From the NCBI GenBank assembly GCA_023935145.1, contig CM043697.1, positions 48,026,001 to 48,090,000 of the forward strand: 64,000 nt of DNA. The letters run 5' to 3'. The notes beneath the pieces are model-generated. The model ran no database searches. It was not told the origin of the DNA and saw nothing but the letters and a program-made list of their open reading frames with translations. Origin of the DNA: Bretschneidera sinensis (lineage: Eukaryota > Streptophyta > Magnoliopsida > Brassicales > Akaniaceae). The translations under genes and the position numbers were made by a program. Positions 34,379-46,330 of the stretch are shown in pieces (within the stretch, counting starts at the first letter, position 1; every line of letters starts with the position of its first letter).

Positions 34379-35127
34379 TTTAAAAAAAATGAAGAGGCAA
34401 ACGATGAACCTCATCAAGTTCATGTGAATGCCTTGGAAAGAAGGAAAATATAATAAATAAATATATAAATTATAGTATAATAAATAAATAAATAAGTTCC
34501 AAAGCTTATAAGCCTCTGAAACTCAAAGACTTTGTTTTCTTTCAAATCCCGTTTGGTTTCTTTCTTTCTTCAATTCAAATTCTTAGCAAAAAAGTTATAA
34601 AGAAAATTTCTCCACTATTAGAGATAATTACAATCATCCAATTATAATAGCAATATTTCATCATATTTGAGGTAAATTTTCAGTAAGACTTATAACTAAA
34701 TAATTATATTGTTAGAATTAAGCTATGAAATAGTAAGATTTATGAAAGTTTATGATTAGGTGTTGGTGATCAGCAATCTCAAGAAATTGCTTAAAGGAGC
34801 AAGAAAGGCAAGGAGGTGATTTACGAGTAGCTTTAAGTGTTACACAATGAGTTAGATTTACTTTTAGTAATCGAGACCAATAAAAATATGAATTTATGAT
34901 ATTTGTATAATGATTGGATTATGTATTTTCTTTTATGTATGATAATTGATTGATTGATTGATTAGGAATTAAATAATATGTTGAAAATTACTTATAAGAA
35001 TTTATAATTTAAAAAGGATGAATTAATGAAAAATATATGCTGATAAGATATACGAATTTTTTGAAAAATATGATTGAAAAGTTATTTTGATATATGAGGA
35101 GACAATTTAATAAGTATGATAAATAAC

Positions 35128-35160
<33 letters not shown>

Positions 35161-36104
35161 TTTGAGAAAGAGATAGTTAAATTGAATGTTTTGATGTATG
35201 TTTGCTTGAATGTTATTGCTCATATGCATAAAAGGGAAGACCATGAAGGCAGCTCGTCTGCTTGAGAAGACCAGGAAGGTAGTTGGTCTGGCTAAAACAT
35301 GTCGACATGTGGGAAGACATTCCCAAATGATAATATAAAATGATCTTATGAGAAAGAAAGAAATACAATTTAAGTTCATGCATTATTTTTGTTTTAAGTA
35401 TTTATTATTTATGGTTGAGATGCTAAAGAATCAGTTTTATTATTAAATGATTGATAGATATATGAGTATCATAATGAGACAATTTTGATTATAAATAAAT
35501 AGAAAGGATGATATAATAAGGTATTATATGATCGATTGTTCGTATAATGTGAACCTTATGATGATATTAAATTGATAAAATATATGAGATATATGTATTG
35601 AATGCAGATAGCCTGATAGTTTATTGATTGAGAGATTAGAAAATGATTGAATTAGTATATGAGAAGAGATAGATAATTAATTATATTGATTTATCAATGA
35701 TTGAATATAAATAGAAGTATACAAGTCGAGTACTTCTAGTAAATTTAGTTCACTGAGCTTGTGAAGCTCACTCCTCATTGTTAAATAATTTCAAGTAGTG
35801 GGCAGGACAGATAAATTTGTGAGTTGAGATTCAGACTAAGTTATTATCTGTAAGTCTTGTGGTCCACATCCTTAAACTAATGGAAGAAGAAGAAAAAACA
35901 ATTTATAGATATTCATGCATCGTTAATATGTTGTATATATTGTTTCAGATAGGATATTAATAATGTAACTCCCCTGTTGAGGGTTAATGTATATATATTT
36001 TCAGTCGATGTATTTTTTTTATATTGTTGCATATATGTGTCATGTTAAGATTTTAAAACGTGATGACACCGTCTCAGGGGTGGACCACCCGGGATGGGTC
36101 GTCA
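33800..36104 (+). repeat. Element B (Tekay-like gypsy) 5' LTR
   Basis: Starts TGTAATACTCGTGTTCAT, comparable to TGTAATATCCGTATTTG of C, and ends near CACCCGGGATGGGTCGTCA. It shares the CACGAGTAGC...TTTAAGTG box (about 34820), the AAGACCAGGAAGG tandem block (about 35250-35290) and the GTCTCAGGGGTGG end with F and C. Contains (AT)n at 34346-34376 and (AAT)n at 35128-35160. Confidence 0.85.
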
Positions 36105-36110
36105 AAATTT

Positions 36111-36122
36111 TGGTATCAAAGC
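36111..36122 (+). other. Primer binding site of B (tRNA-Met, one mismatch)
   Basis: TGGTATCAAAGC; element C keeps TGGTATCAGAGG at the equivalent place. Confidence 0.85.
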
Positions 36123-36210
36123 ATTAGGTTTTATGATTCTAGAGACTGCATAAAAAAATTTAAAGAAGTAGAAGATTTAAATAAACTATATTTTAATACA
36201 GAGTTTGAGG

Positions 36211-36985
36211 ATGACACGTGGACGTGCTAGAGCTAGATGTGGAGTACCGAACCAGAGAGGATGTGGTAGACCCTTAATATTTAGAAGAGATGAAGCTCAT
36301 ATGGAGGTCAAGTTTGTGGTTCATGCAAGGGAACGGATTGCTAGTACAGCTGGTACTAGTAAAGGTGTGAAAGAATATGATATTAGGAGAAATGAGTTAA
36401 GAGAAGTTCTTGATCGTGCTAAAGAGAGAATGAATGCAGTAGAAGAAATGGCTGATAATTTACAGAGGAGACTTGAGGAAAGGGCTAGAATAGAACCTGA
36501 TGTGGTGAGACAAGACGTTTATGAGGGCGAGGGTGTGTTTTCACATGAGATTCAAAGGGATTGTTTTGTGAGATTTATTAAATTTAAACCACAGTATTTT
36601 AGAGGATCTATAAATCCTATTGAGGTTGAGCAGTGGATTAAACATGTTGAGAAATATTTGAAGTCTTACCAGTGACAGATAGGCAGAAGGTTGCCTTTGC
36701 TTCATTTAAACTAGAAGATGAGGTTTCTCAATGGTGGGAGGATATTCTTCCTAGATTGAGTACACAAGTTGATCAACCCTTAACTTGATCTAAGTTTAAA
36801 GATGTGTTCTTTGTGAAGTATTTTCCAGATATGTTTCGAGCACAGCAGGAGAGATATTTTATTCATTTAACATATAATACTTTATCTGTGGCTGAGTATG
36901 ATAGTAGATTTATAGCCTTGTCGAGGTTTGTACTTAAGTTAGTAAATATAGATAAGAGGAAATGTAAGAGATTTTTATGTGGGTT
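36211..36985 (+). pseudogene. B gag, first part (split by element C)
   Basis: Tekay-like Gag: a basic N-terminus MTRGRARARCG, a coiled-coil-like NELREVLDRAKERMNAVEE (about 36390-36450), then the Gag domain QRDCFVRFIKFKPQYF and PIEVEQWIKHVEKY. A frameshift at about 36670 is followed by the continuation QKVAFASFKLEDEVSQWW and FRAQQERYFIHLTYNTLSVAEYDSRFIAL-type sequence in a second frame, with one stop near 36786. It breaks off at 36985 inside KCKRFLCG and resumes at 46331 (LHYEIKTKLSYM). By comparison with C the ancestral start codon, equivalent to ATG at 44037, is ATA here (about 36196), so a start further downstream is given. Confidence 0.88.
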
Positions 36986-39181
36986 TGTAACGACCCATCC
37001 CGGGTTGGCCACCCCCAAGACGATGTCATCACATTTTGAAAATCCCAGCATGACACATATATGCAACAATTAAGCACAATAAACTAACAAGAATTTTTAC
37101 TATAACCCTCAGCCCTCAATAGGGGAGGTACATCAATCTGATATAATTTAAACATAATATACAACTTAACATGCATGAATATTTACAAATAAATTTTTGT
37201 TTTTCATTTTCTCATTTGTTTGAGGTTATTGACACGTACATGGCTTACAGCAAATGATTTCGTCTGACTTTTAACCCATCAAACTACTAGTCCTGTCTGC
37301 TACCTGAAATCATTGTACAATGAGGGTGAGCTTCACAAGCTCAGTGAATTAAATTTACTAAAAGTATTCCAATTTCCTAAATAGCCCTTTACTACTTAAT
37401 CATTTATTTCTCCTATAACTGGATAATAGCAAAAAGTCTAATATTTAAATAATTCCCATATTATCATATTTCTATGTCTTTATCTCATTTTCTCACTGTA
37501 ACTATCTCTCTCTGGGAGACTCATCCATCTATAATTAAATTCACAATAATATACCACACCTCATCATTTCAATATTGCAAGCAATAATTAAAACAGATGC
37601 AATGCATAAATGATCATGATGGGAACGTCTTCCCACCTGTCGACAGGCTATTATTATCTTAGACCGGCCCCTTCTCGGTTCTTTACAGCTTATCCCGACT
37701 GTCATAGAATTTATTTTCAGTATATACCGGTTGTCATAGTGTCCCTTTTATTTCCAGCATATACCGGCTATCACGGTTGTTCCATTAGACCGGCCTCTTC
37801 CCGGTTCTTTCGGTTATCTTATTTAATGCATATGCATATGATCAATGATATGAAATATGCCTATGAACCGTAATATAACAATAACATTCATAAAAATATT
37901 TAAATTGACTACTCTGATCATTCTCAATTTATCATTGAAATAAATTCCCCAAAATTTTTCTCCTCATATATCTCATCTTCTGATTAATCATAACTCATCA
38001 AAATTTTTACTTATCTATTTTATTATTTAATCAGCTTATTATCTCACTAATTTCTTCTCCTCATATATCACATAAATTTATTTACCTAGACTCGTACTGA
38101 ATTTTATTTATCCCCTTTACTATCAAATTAACTTATTATTCTAATAATATTTTTTTTTACATAATAATTTTCTACGTGTCCAATATTTATATCATACCTA
38201 TCAACCAAATATTTATCTACCACCAAAGCATACACTAATAATTAAATTTAATATTATCACTAGATATTTGATTTTTATTTAGACTACTTAAAGTAAATCC
38301 AACTCACCACGTAGCACTTAAAGCTACTCGTGGATCACCTCCTTGCCTTTCTCGTTCTTTTCCGAAACTTCTCCCGGCTGCTAACCGCCAACACCTAACA
38401 TAATATTTGTATTCAATTTCTAATTATTTCTTCATTTCTTCGTAAACCACACCTTTTGAAAATTCTCACTTTGAATTCGGAGAAATTTCAGAAATACTAA
38501 AAAATTCAAAAATAAACATTATGTTATTACCTTCTACTTTTCTGATAGCTATTCATGATTCCTTATAAGATTCTACTGTAAACTCCTTCAAAAATTTACT
38601 ATTTTAACTTTTCTTTAGGTCCCCAAGTGTTCAAGGAAAACAAGTAATTTGAAAGAAAAACTAACGTAAATGGTTACTGTAATCACGATTACAGAAATAT
38701 ATATATGCAAAGCAAAGTTTGCTTTTAAAAAATATCTACAGCCCCCACCTAAAGTCTTCCACGTTTTGGTGTGTTGGAGGGCACGTAGAAACCACAAATA
38801 CACTTGGAGGAATTTAACTAAACTTGCTGCCACCTTTTGTGTTTTTTTTTAATCTTTTTTTTTCTTTCCTTCTTATCTCTACTATCGCTCCCCATACTCT
38901 GGACAGTTTTTTTTTTCTCTTTTTTTTTTCTTTTTCTTACATTTTTTTGCTTCTTAAAACTTGTAGGACGTTCACGTCCCAGATTAAATTTTTTTCACAA
39001 GTTATCTTTATCTTTTTTTTACTGTTCATTATTTTTTTATATTTAATTTTTTTTTCAAAAGAAATATTTTATTCAATTCCACATCCTTCACGCAAATATA
39101 TTATTTTAAATTTCATGTCATATTTTATTAATTTACTTCTTTGCCCTTATTTTACAAATACAGATATTATAATTCTACTCA
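36986..39181 (-). repeat. C 3' LTR (left)
   Basis: Plus strand TGTAACGACCCATCCCGGG...GATATTATA, 2,196 bases. It contains tandem CCGGTTCTTT / CAGCATATACCGGCTATCAC-type units at 37655-37815 and the GGATCACCTCCTTGCC box at 38333. It differs from the right LTR mostly by transitions. Confidence 0.93.
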
Positions 39182-39220
39182 CCTTACAAAAATTTCGTCC
39201 CCGAAATTTCCTTACTAAAA

Positions 39221-39604
39221 TCAAGAAAAGAGTTGGGGAAAATCATTTCTCATTCTTGCTTCATGCTCCCATGTGACTTCTTCAACATCTCTATTTCGCC
39301 ATAATACTTGAATCAAGGGAATGACTTTATTGCGCAAGACTTGATCCTTCCTATCTAGGATTTTGACTGGTACTTGCACAAAAGTCAAATCTTTCTGAAA
39401 TTCTATCGCATGATTCGAGATACTATGAGATTCATTGTGCAAGTACTTTTTCAGTAGTGACACATGAAAAACATTACGTAATTGCTTTAATTTCAGAGGC
39501 AAATCCAAACGATATGCTACGGGCCCAATTCTCTCAATCACCTCATAGGGCCCCATAAATCTTGGGCTCAACTTTCCTTTCTTTTTAAACCTCAACACCC
39601 CCTT
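39221..39604 (-). pseudogene. C pol C-terminus (chromodomain-like tail)
   Basis: Reads [20 protein letters not shown], then [28 protein letters not shown] and [16 protein letters not shown]...[10 protein letters not shown]. This is the typical integrase C-terminal GPY/F region ([14 protein letters not shown]) followed by the chromodomain-like tail of Tekay/Del chromoviruses, thought to direct integration to heterochromatin. It is separated from the integrase core by one TAG (39605-39607) where relatives read Trp. Confidence 0.9.
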
Positions 39605-40626
39605 CTATGGAGATATCTTCAAAAATACCCAATCACGAACCTGGAACTCAAGAGACCGTCTTCTTTTATCAACATATCCCTTCTGTCTGTTCTGGGCTAC
39701 TCTGAGGTTTTTTCTAACCAGTTTGATCCTCTCAGTAGTCAACTCTATCATTTCTGGACGATATATCTTTCTCTCTCCAACTTCTTCCCAGCATACAGGA
39801 GTTCTACACCTTCTACCATATAAAGCCTCAAAGGGTGCCATCCCAATACTAGTTTGATACTGATTATTGTATGCAAACTCGATCAGAGGAAAATAAGCAT
39901 CCCAGCTCACTGAGAAACTCAATACACTTGCCCTCAGCATATCTTCTAGTATTATGATGATTCTCTCTGTCTACCTATCAGTTTGTGGATGAAAGGCTGT
40001 ACTAAATTGTAATTGCGTACCCATAGCTTCTTGGAAACCCCTCCAAAATCTAGAGGTAAATCTAGAATCTCTATCTGAAACAATGCTCAAGGGTACTCCA
40101 TGTAATTTTACTATCTCAGCTACATACAATTCAGCCAACTTTTCTGGACTCCAGATAGTCTTAATAGGAAGAAAATGTGAAGACTTAGAAAGTTTATCCA
40201 CTATAACCCACACGATGTTATGCCCTCTCTGGGTACGGGGAAAACCAGAGACAAAATCCATACTCACATTTCCCATGGCCACTTAGGTATTGGAAGAGGT
40301 TGTAATAAACCTGCTGGATGTCTATTCTCATATTTCACCTGATGACAAGTCAAACATCTAGAGATATATTCTGCTACATCATTCTTCATCCCTGACCACC
40401 AATAATTCTGTTTCAATCCCCTATACATCTTATTGTTACATGGGTGCATGGAATAAATAAAATCATGAGCTTCCCTTAATATCTCCTTCCTCATCTCTAC
40501 ATCATTGGGAACACAAACTCTATACCCCAATACCACCACGCCATCTTTTCTAATTCTAAACTCAGTTGACTTCCCGCTCAACACTTCCCGCCTAATCTTC
40601 TCTATCCCCTCATCTCTACCTTGCAT
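39605..40626 (-). pseudogene. C integrase
   Basis: Zinc domain HDFIYSMHPCNNKMYRGLKQ...CLTCHQVK (about 40370-40470). Core: first Asp in [12 protein letters not shown] (about 40230-40266), second Asp in [11 protein letters not shown] (about 40065-40100), HPQTDR followed by TAG at 39971-39973 (Gln in relatives, CAG to TAG) and then the Glu of TERIIIILEDML two codons later. The next block, SWDAYFPLIEFAYNN and MAPFEALYGRRCRTP, is open. Only two stops spoil an otherwise complete integrase. Confidence 0.92.
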
Positions 40627-40722
40627 CTATAATAAACGATCAATAATAGGAGATTGTATCATCATATTTTCCATCAATACTCCTCTATCATTGATACTCA
40701 ACTGCATCCTCATTCTTTTTAA

Positions 40723-41955
40723 CTATATCATCAAACTAGTATTATGACTCCCAATAGCAGCTAATCTCTCTGTAGCCTTTCTACTCAATGCATCAGCTAC
40801 TACATTATAGTGAATCGTATAGTCATAATCATAGATCAACTCCATCCACCTCCTCTGCCTCAAATTCAACTCCTTCTGGGTCAGTAAATGCGTCAAACTT
40901 TTATGATCAGTAAAAATTTCACAATTGGCTCCATATAGATGATGTCTCCAAATCTTCAAAGCAAAAACTATGGCAGCCAATTCTAAATCATAGGTTGGGT
41001 AATTCCTCTCATGGTTCTTCAGTTTTCTATATGCATAAGCTATAACTCTCCCATGTTGAATCAACACATATCCCAACCCTTGATGTGACGCATCACTATA
41101 AACCGCAAATCCTTCATCACCAGAAGGAAGCACTAACACCGAGGCAGTCGTCAGTTTCTCTTTCAACAGTTGGAAACTTCTCTCACATTCCTCTGACCAC
41201 CTGAACTTCACATCCTTCCTGGTCAATTTAGTTAATGGTCCAGCAATTGTAGAAATTTTTTTGGATAAATCTTCTATAATAACCAGCCAACCCCAAAAAG
41301 CTTCTAATTTCAGTTACACTCGTGGGTCTTTCCCAATTCGACACTACTTCTACTTTCTGTGGGTCAACTGCTATCCCCTCTCCTGACACAACATGCCCCA
41401 AGAAAGATATCTTGCTCAACTAAAACTCACATTTAGAGAACTTCGCATATAATTTCTCTCTCCTTAGAATCTCCAACACTATATCCAAATATTGCATATG
41501 CTCCTCTTCATTCCTAGAATATATCAAGATATCATCAATAAACATAATCACAAATCTGTCCAAGAATGGTTTAAAGACCCAATTCATTAGGTCCATAAAT
41601 GCTGTAGGACCATTAGTTAACCCAAATGGCATCACCAAGAACTCATGATGGCCATAACGTGTCCTAAAAGCAGTCTTAGGTACGTCCCCTTCCTTTATCC
41701 TCAACTGATGATAACCCGACCTCAGGTCTATCTTAGAAAACACTCTAGCTCCCTGTAACTAATTGAATAAGTCATTTATCCTGGGCAAAGGATACCTATT
41801 TTTTATGGTGATCTTATTCAACTATCTAAAATCAATACACAACCTCATTGTCCCATCCTTCTTCTTGACAAATAATACAGGGACTCCCCAGGGTGACATA
41901 CTAGGTCAAATAAACTGTTTATCTAGCAACTCCTGAAGCTGAACTTTCAACTCTC
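40723..41955 (-). pseudogene. C reverse transcriptase and RNase H
   Basis: [22 protein letters not shown] (about 41690-41745), [19 protein letters not shown], catalytic [15 protein letters not shown] (about 41505-41550), [13 protein letters not shown], and [15 protein letters not shown] (about 41260-41305). RNase [15 protein letters not shown] (about 41070-41112), [40 protein letters not shown] and [11 protein letters not shown] (about 40760-40790). A few stops and frameshifts (near 41760, 41420 and 41270) break the frame. Domain order RT-RNase H-integrase confirms gypsy. Confidence 0.92.
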
Positions 41956-41959
41956 TCAA

Positions 41960-42940
41960 TTAAGCTGGTGTCATTCTATAGGGTACTATGGATATGGGTG
42001 CAAATTCTGGAATCACCTCAATAGAAAACTCAATCTCTCTATTGGGAGGCAAACCACACAACTCATCAGGGAAGACATCAGAAAAATCTTTCACTACTAA
42101 GATTTCTTCTAACTTCTTACTCTCTTTGCTAGAATCCACCACATTTTCCAAATACCCCTCACAACCCTTCTTCGACCATTTACTAGCAGTTAAGGCAGAA
42201 ATAAGACAATTAGCAAGTATCTTACGTTCTCCCTGAAAATTAAACTCTTTTTGCCCAGGTATCTTGAACACCACATTTTTCCTAAAACAATCTACCCAAG
42301 CATGATATGCAGATAACCAATTCATCCCCATAATTAAATCAAAATTTGTCATATCTAAAGGCAATAAATCAATTTCAAATTCTCTATCAGCAATATTAAT
42401 CACACAACCTCGATAGATTGTCCTGATAATAACTCTATCTCCAGTAGGAACCTCAACAGCAATATCATGCATCAAAGGACTAGCACTAGCATCAATAGAT
42501 TTCATATAAATACTAGATGCAAAGGAATGGGTTGCACCAGGATCAATTAATAATCTAGCAGGCCTACCAAGGATAGATATCATACCTATGACAACATCAG
42601 GAGTAGCTTGTGCATCATGTTGGGTCAATGCATAGACTCTGCTATCTCTAGACTGAAACTGACTGCCATATCTTTGCTCAGTTATGGATTCTTGCCCTCT
42701 GCCTCGCATGCTCCCTAATCCACTGTCTCTCTCCATTGGTCTTCTCTCGACACTTTCAATGCTTACGTCAGCAGATTTCCCAGCTTGACAATCTGCAGCA
42801 ACGTGTCCTCCTCCACCACAGACAAAGCATATCTGTGTAGGGCAATACCGAGACAGATGCCCCATCTGATTACATTTAAAGTAAACTCTTGCCTCTCTAC
42901 CATACATCATATTACTACTTCCCCCTAGTAGCATACTCAC
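41960..42940 (-). pseudogene. C Gag end, zinc knuckles and aspartic protease
   Basis: An open frame of about 326 codons. A first knuckle FKCNQMGHLSRYC has lost its leading Cys pair (relatives CYKC); a second, CFVCGGGGHVAADC, is a perfect C-x2-C-x4-H-x4-C. The protease active site is around ARLLIDPGATHSF (about 42530-42570), where relatives have Asp-Ser/Pro-Gly-Ala. A conserved DLLPLDMTNFDLIMGMNWL block follows (about 42310-42370). The frame runs on to PYRMTPA, the start of RT. Confidence 0.92.
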
Positions 42941-43038
42941 TCCTCTACCATAACTCCCGAATCTAGGGGTCCCACTAGTATTACTCTGAGCTACAGAAGC
43001 AACGATCCTGCTTGCCTCTGATTCTGCACTACATTTCT

Positions 43039-44037
43039 TTATGACAAGGAATGCCCCCTCTGGGGTGGTCTTCCACCCTGTACGCTCATATTGTTACCAC
43101 CTCTAGGTCCCTCAAATCTAGACCTCTTCAGCCAATCCCTCCTACCCCTCAACTCTATTAGATTCTTCTCAATCTGCAATGCTTTATCCAACAACACTGC
43201 ATAATTCCCTATGCCCATATAAGAGAGTTTAGTATGAATATCATAGTGTAATCCGTCTAAAAATCTCTTACATTTTTTCACCTCCGTATTCACCAATTCA
43301 GGTAAAAACCTTGACAGGGCTATGAATCTGCTATCATATTCAGCCACCGATAAACTTCTCTGTCTTAAATGAATAAAATCTCTCTCCTGTTGTGCCCGAA
43401 AGGTATCTGGGAAATACTTCACAAATAACTCATCCTTAAACTTATTCCAAGTTAAAGGGTGTTCTACCTGTGTGCTTACCCTAGGCAAAACATCATCCCA
43501 CCATTGAGAAGCCTCACCCTCCAGCATAAAGGAAGTAAAAGCCACCTTCTGTCTATCTGACACCGGTAAAACCTCAAAATATTTCTCCACGTGCCTAATC
43601 CATTGCTCAGCTTCCACTGGATTTGCTGATCCTTTAAAAGACTGAGGTTTAAACTTAAAAAACCTCACAAAACAATCCTTTTGCATCTCATTTGTAAATA
43701 CCCCTCCCTCAAAAACCTCTTGCCTCACCACATCCGATTCTCTTCTATCCCTCTCCTCTAATCTTCTCTGCAAATTAGTAGCCCTTTCTTCAGCTGCATT
43801 CACCTTCTCTAAAGCACGATTAAGAGCCTCTCTCAATTCATCATTCCTACCTTCATATACTCTCCCAGCTCGACTCGTACTAGATGCACTATCACCATGT
43901 TCCCTTGCGGGAATCATCGACTCAACTTCCTCCTCCACTTCAGTCCTCCTAAAAATTGGGGGCCTACCATGTCCTCTCTAATTTTGAACTCTACCTCTAA
44001 CTCTCGCACAACCACGTGTCACCTTCAGACTCTGCAT
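43039..44037 (-). pseudogene. C gag
   Basis: Starts at ATG 44037 (MQSLKVTRGCARVRGR) on the minus strand; TAG at 43978-43980 interrupts it where element B has CAG (36253-36255). The downstream frame of about 300 codons is open and carries a coiled-coil stretch (DELREALNRALEKVNAAEE), then the retrotransposon Gag domain: DCFVRFFKFKPQSF, VEAEQWIRHVEKYFEVLP, EASQWWDDVLP, WNKFKDELFVKYFPD, RSLSVAEYDSRFIALSRF and KCKRFLDGLHYDI. It ends with GGRPPQRGHSLS and a stop before the zinc knuckle block. Confidence 0.92.
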
Positions 44038-44108
44038 TTAAAATATAGTTTATTTAGAATCTTCCACTTTTTTGGTTCTCATGCAGTCTACAGAATCTTA
44101 AAACCTAA

Positions 44109-44120
44109 TCCTCTGATACC
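44109..44120 (-). other. Primer binding site of C (tRNA-Met), minus strand
   Basis: Minus strand TGGTATCAGAGG, five bases from the LTR end. Confidence 0.88.
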
Positions 44121-44125
44121 AAAAT

Positions 44126-46325
44126 TATAACGATCCATCCCGAGTTGGCCACCCTCGAGACAGTGTCATCACATTTTAAAAATCCCAGCATGACACATAT
44201 ATGCAACAATTAAGCACAATAAACTAACAAGACTTTTTACTGTAACCCTCAGCCCTCAACAAGGGAGGTACATCAATCTGATATAATTTAAACATAATAT
44301 ACAACTTAACATGCATGAATATTTACAAATAATTTTTTTTTTCATTTTCTCATTTGTTTGAGGATATTGACACATACGTGGCTTACAACAAATGATTTCG
44401 TCTGACTTTCAACCCACTAGACTACTAGTCATGTCTGCTACCTGAAATCATTGTACAATGAGGGGTGAGCTTCACAAGCTTAGTGAATTAAATTTACTAA
44501 AAGTATTCCAATTTCGTAAATAGCCCTTTACTATTTAATCATTTATTTCTCCTATAACTGGATCATAGCAAAAAAGTCTAATATTTAAATAATTATCATA
44601 TTTCTATGTCTTTATCTCATTTTTTCACTGTAACTATCTCTCTCTGGGAGACTCATCCATCTATAATTAAATTCCCAATAATATACCACAGCTCATCATT
44701 TCAATAATGCAAGCAGTAATTAAAACAGATGCAATGCATAAATGATTATGATGGGAACGTCTTCCCACCTGTCGACAGGTTATTATTATCTTAGACCAGC
44801 CCTTTTTCGGTTCTTTACAGCTTATCCCGGCTATCACAGAATTTATTTCCAGCATATACCGACTGTCACGGTGTCTCTTTTATTTCCAGCATATAACGGC
44901 TATCACAGTTGTTCCATTAGACTGGCCCTTTCCCGGTTCTTTTGGTTATCTTATTTAATGCATATGCATATGATCAACGATATGAAATATGCCTATGAAC
45001 CGTAATATAACAATAACATGCATAAAAATATTTAAATTGACTACCCTAATCATTCTCAATTTATCATTAAAATAAATTCCCCAAAATTTTTCTCCTCATA
45101 TATCTCATCTTCTGATTAATCATAACTTGTCAAAATTTTTACTTATCTCTTTTATTATTAAATCAGCTTATTATCTCACTAATTTCTTCTCCTCATATAT
45201 CGCATAAATTTATTTACCCAGACTCGTACCGAATTTTATTTATCCCCTTTACTATCAAATTAACTCATTATTCTAATAATATTTCTTTTTACATAATAAT
45301 TTTCTACGTGTCCAATATTTATATCATACCTATCAACCAAATATTTATCTACCACCAAAGTATACGCTAATAATTAAATTTAATATTATCACTAGATATT
45401 TGATTTTTATTTAGACTACTTAAAGTAAATCCAACTCACCACGTAGCACTTAAAGCTACTCGTGGATCACCTCATTGCCTTTCTCGTCTTTTCCGAAACT
45501 TCTCCTGGTTGCTGACCACCAACACCGGACATAATATTTGTATTCAATTTCTAATTATTTCTTTGTAAACCACACCCTTTGAAAATTCCCACTTTGAATT
45601 CGGAGAAATTTCAGAAATACTAAAAAATTCAAAAATAAATATTATGTTATTACCTTCTACTTTTCTGATAGCTATTCGTGATTCCTTATAAAATTTCACC
45701 GTAAACTCCTTCAAAAATTTAATATTTTAACTTTTCTTTAGGCCCTAAGTGTTTAAGGAAAACAAGTAATTTGAAAGAAAAACTAACGTAAATGGTTACT
45801 GTAATCACGATTACAGAAATATATATATGCAAAGCAAAGTTTTCTTTTAAAAAATATCTACAGCCCCCACCTAAAGTCTTCCATGTTTTGGTGTGTTGAA
45901 GGGCATGTAGAAACCACAAATACACTTGGAGGAATTCAACTAAACTTGGCAACAAGTGCTGCCACCTGCTGCCATCTTTTGTGTTTTTTTTTTAATCTTT
46001 TTTTAACCTTTTTTTCTTTTCTCTTTTTTTTTCTTTCCTTCTTCTCTCTACTGTCGCTTCCCATGCTCTGGATGGTTTCTTTTTCTATTTTTTTTCTTTT
46101 TCTTATATTTTCTTGCTTCTTCAAACTTCTAGGATGTTCACGTCCCAGATTAATTTTTTTTTTCACATCTTTTTTTTTTACTGATCCTTTTTTTTAAATT
46201 TAATTTTTTTAAAAGAAATATTTTATTCAATTCCACATCCTTCACGCAAATATATTATTTTAAATTTCATATCATATTTTATTAATTTACTTCTTTGCCC
46301 TTATTTTACAAATACGGATATTACA
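44126..46325 (-). repeat. C 5' LTR (right)
   Basis: 2,200 bases, nearly the same length as the left LTR and collinear with it. It starts TATAACGATCC on the plus strand, where the left LTR has TGTAACGACC, and ends GGATATTACA. Confidence 0.93.
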
Positions 46326-46330
46326 GTGTT

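Larger units (their letters stand above)
36986..46325 (-). mobile_element. Element C: complete Tekay-like Ty3/gypsy retrotransposon, minus strand
   Basis: 9,340 bases: left LTR 36986-39181, right LTR 44126-46325, with gag-pol between them read from right to left. Flanks GGGTT (36981-36985) and GTGTT (46326-46330) form a target duplication with one substitution. The host gag of element B continues across the joint. C belongs to the same family as B and F, so one family member has inserted into another in opposite orientation. The reading frames are more intact than in B, A, E or G. Confidence 0.94.

Noticed and set aside
38824..39276. Phe-rich hydrophobic 150-codon frame as a membrane protein
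   Set aside because: Poly-T-rich LTR sequence of C running into antisense pol; chance frame.
45936..46166. Lys-rich minus-strand frame of 76 codons in C's right LTR
   Set aside because: Antisense of T-rich LTR sequence; the left LTR has only a partial equivalent.
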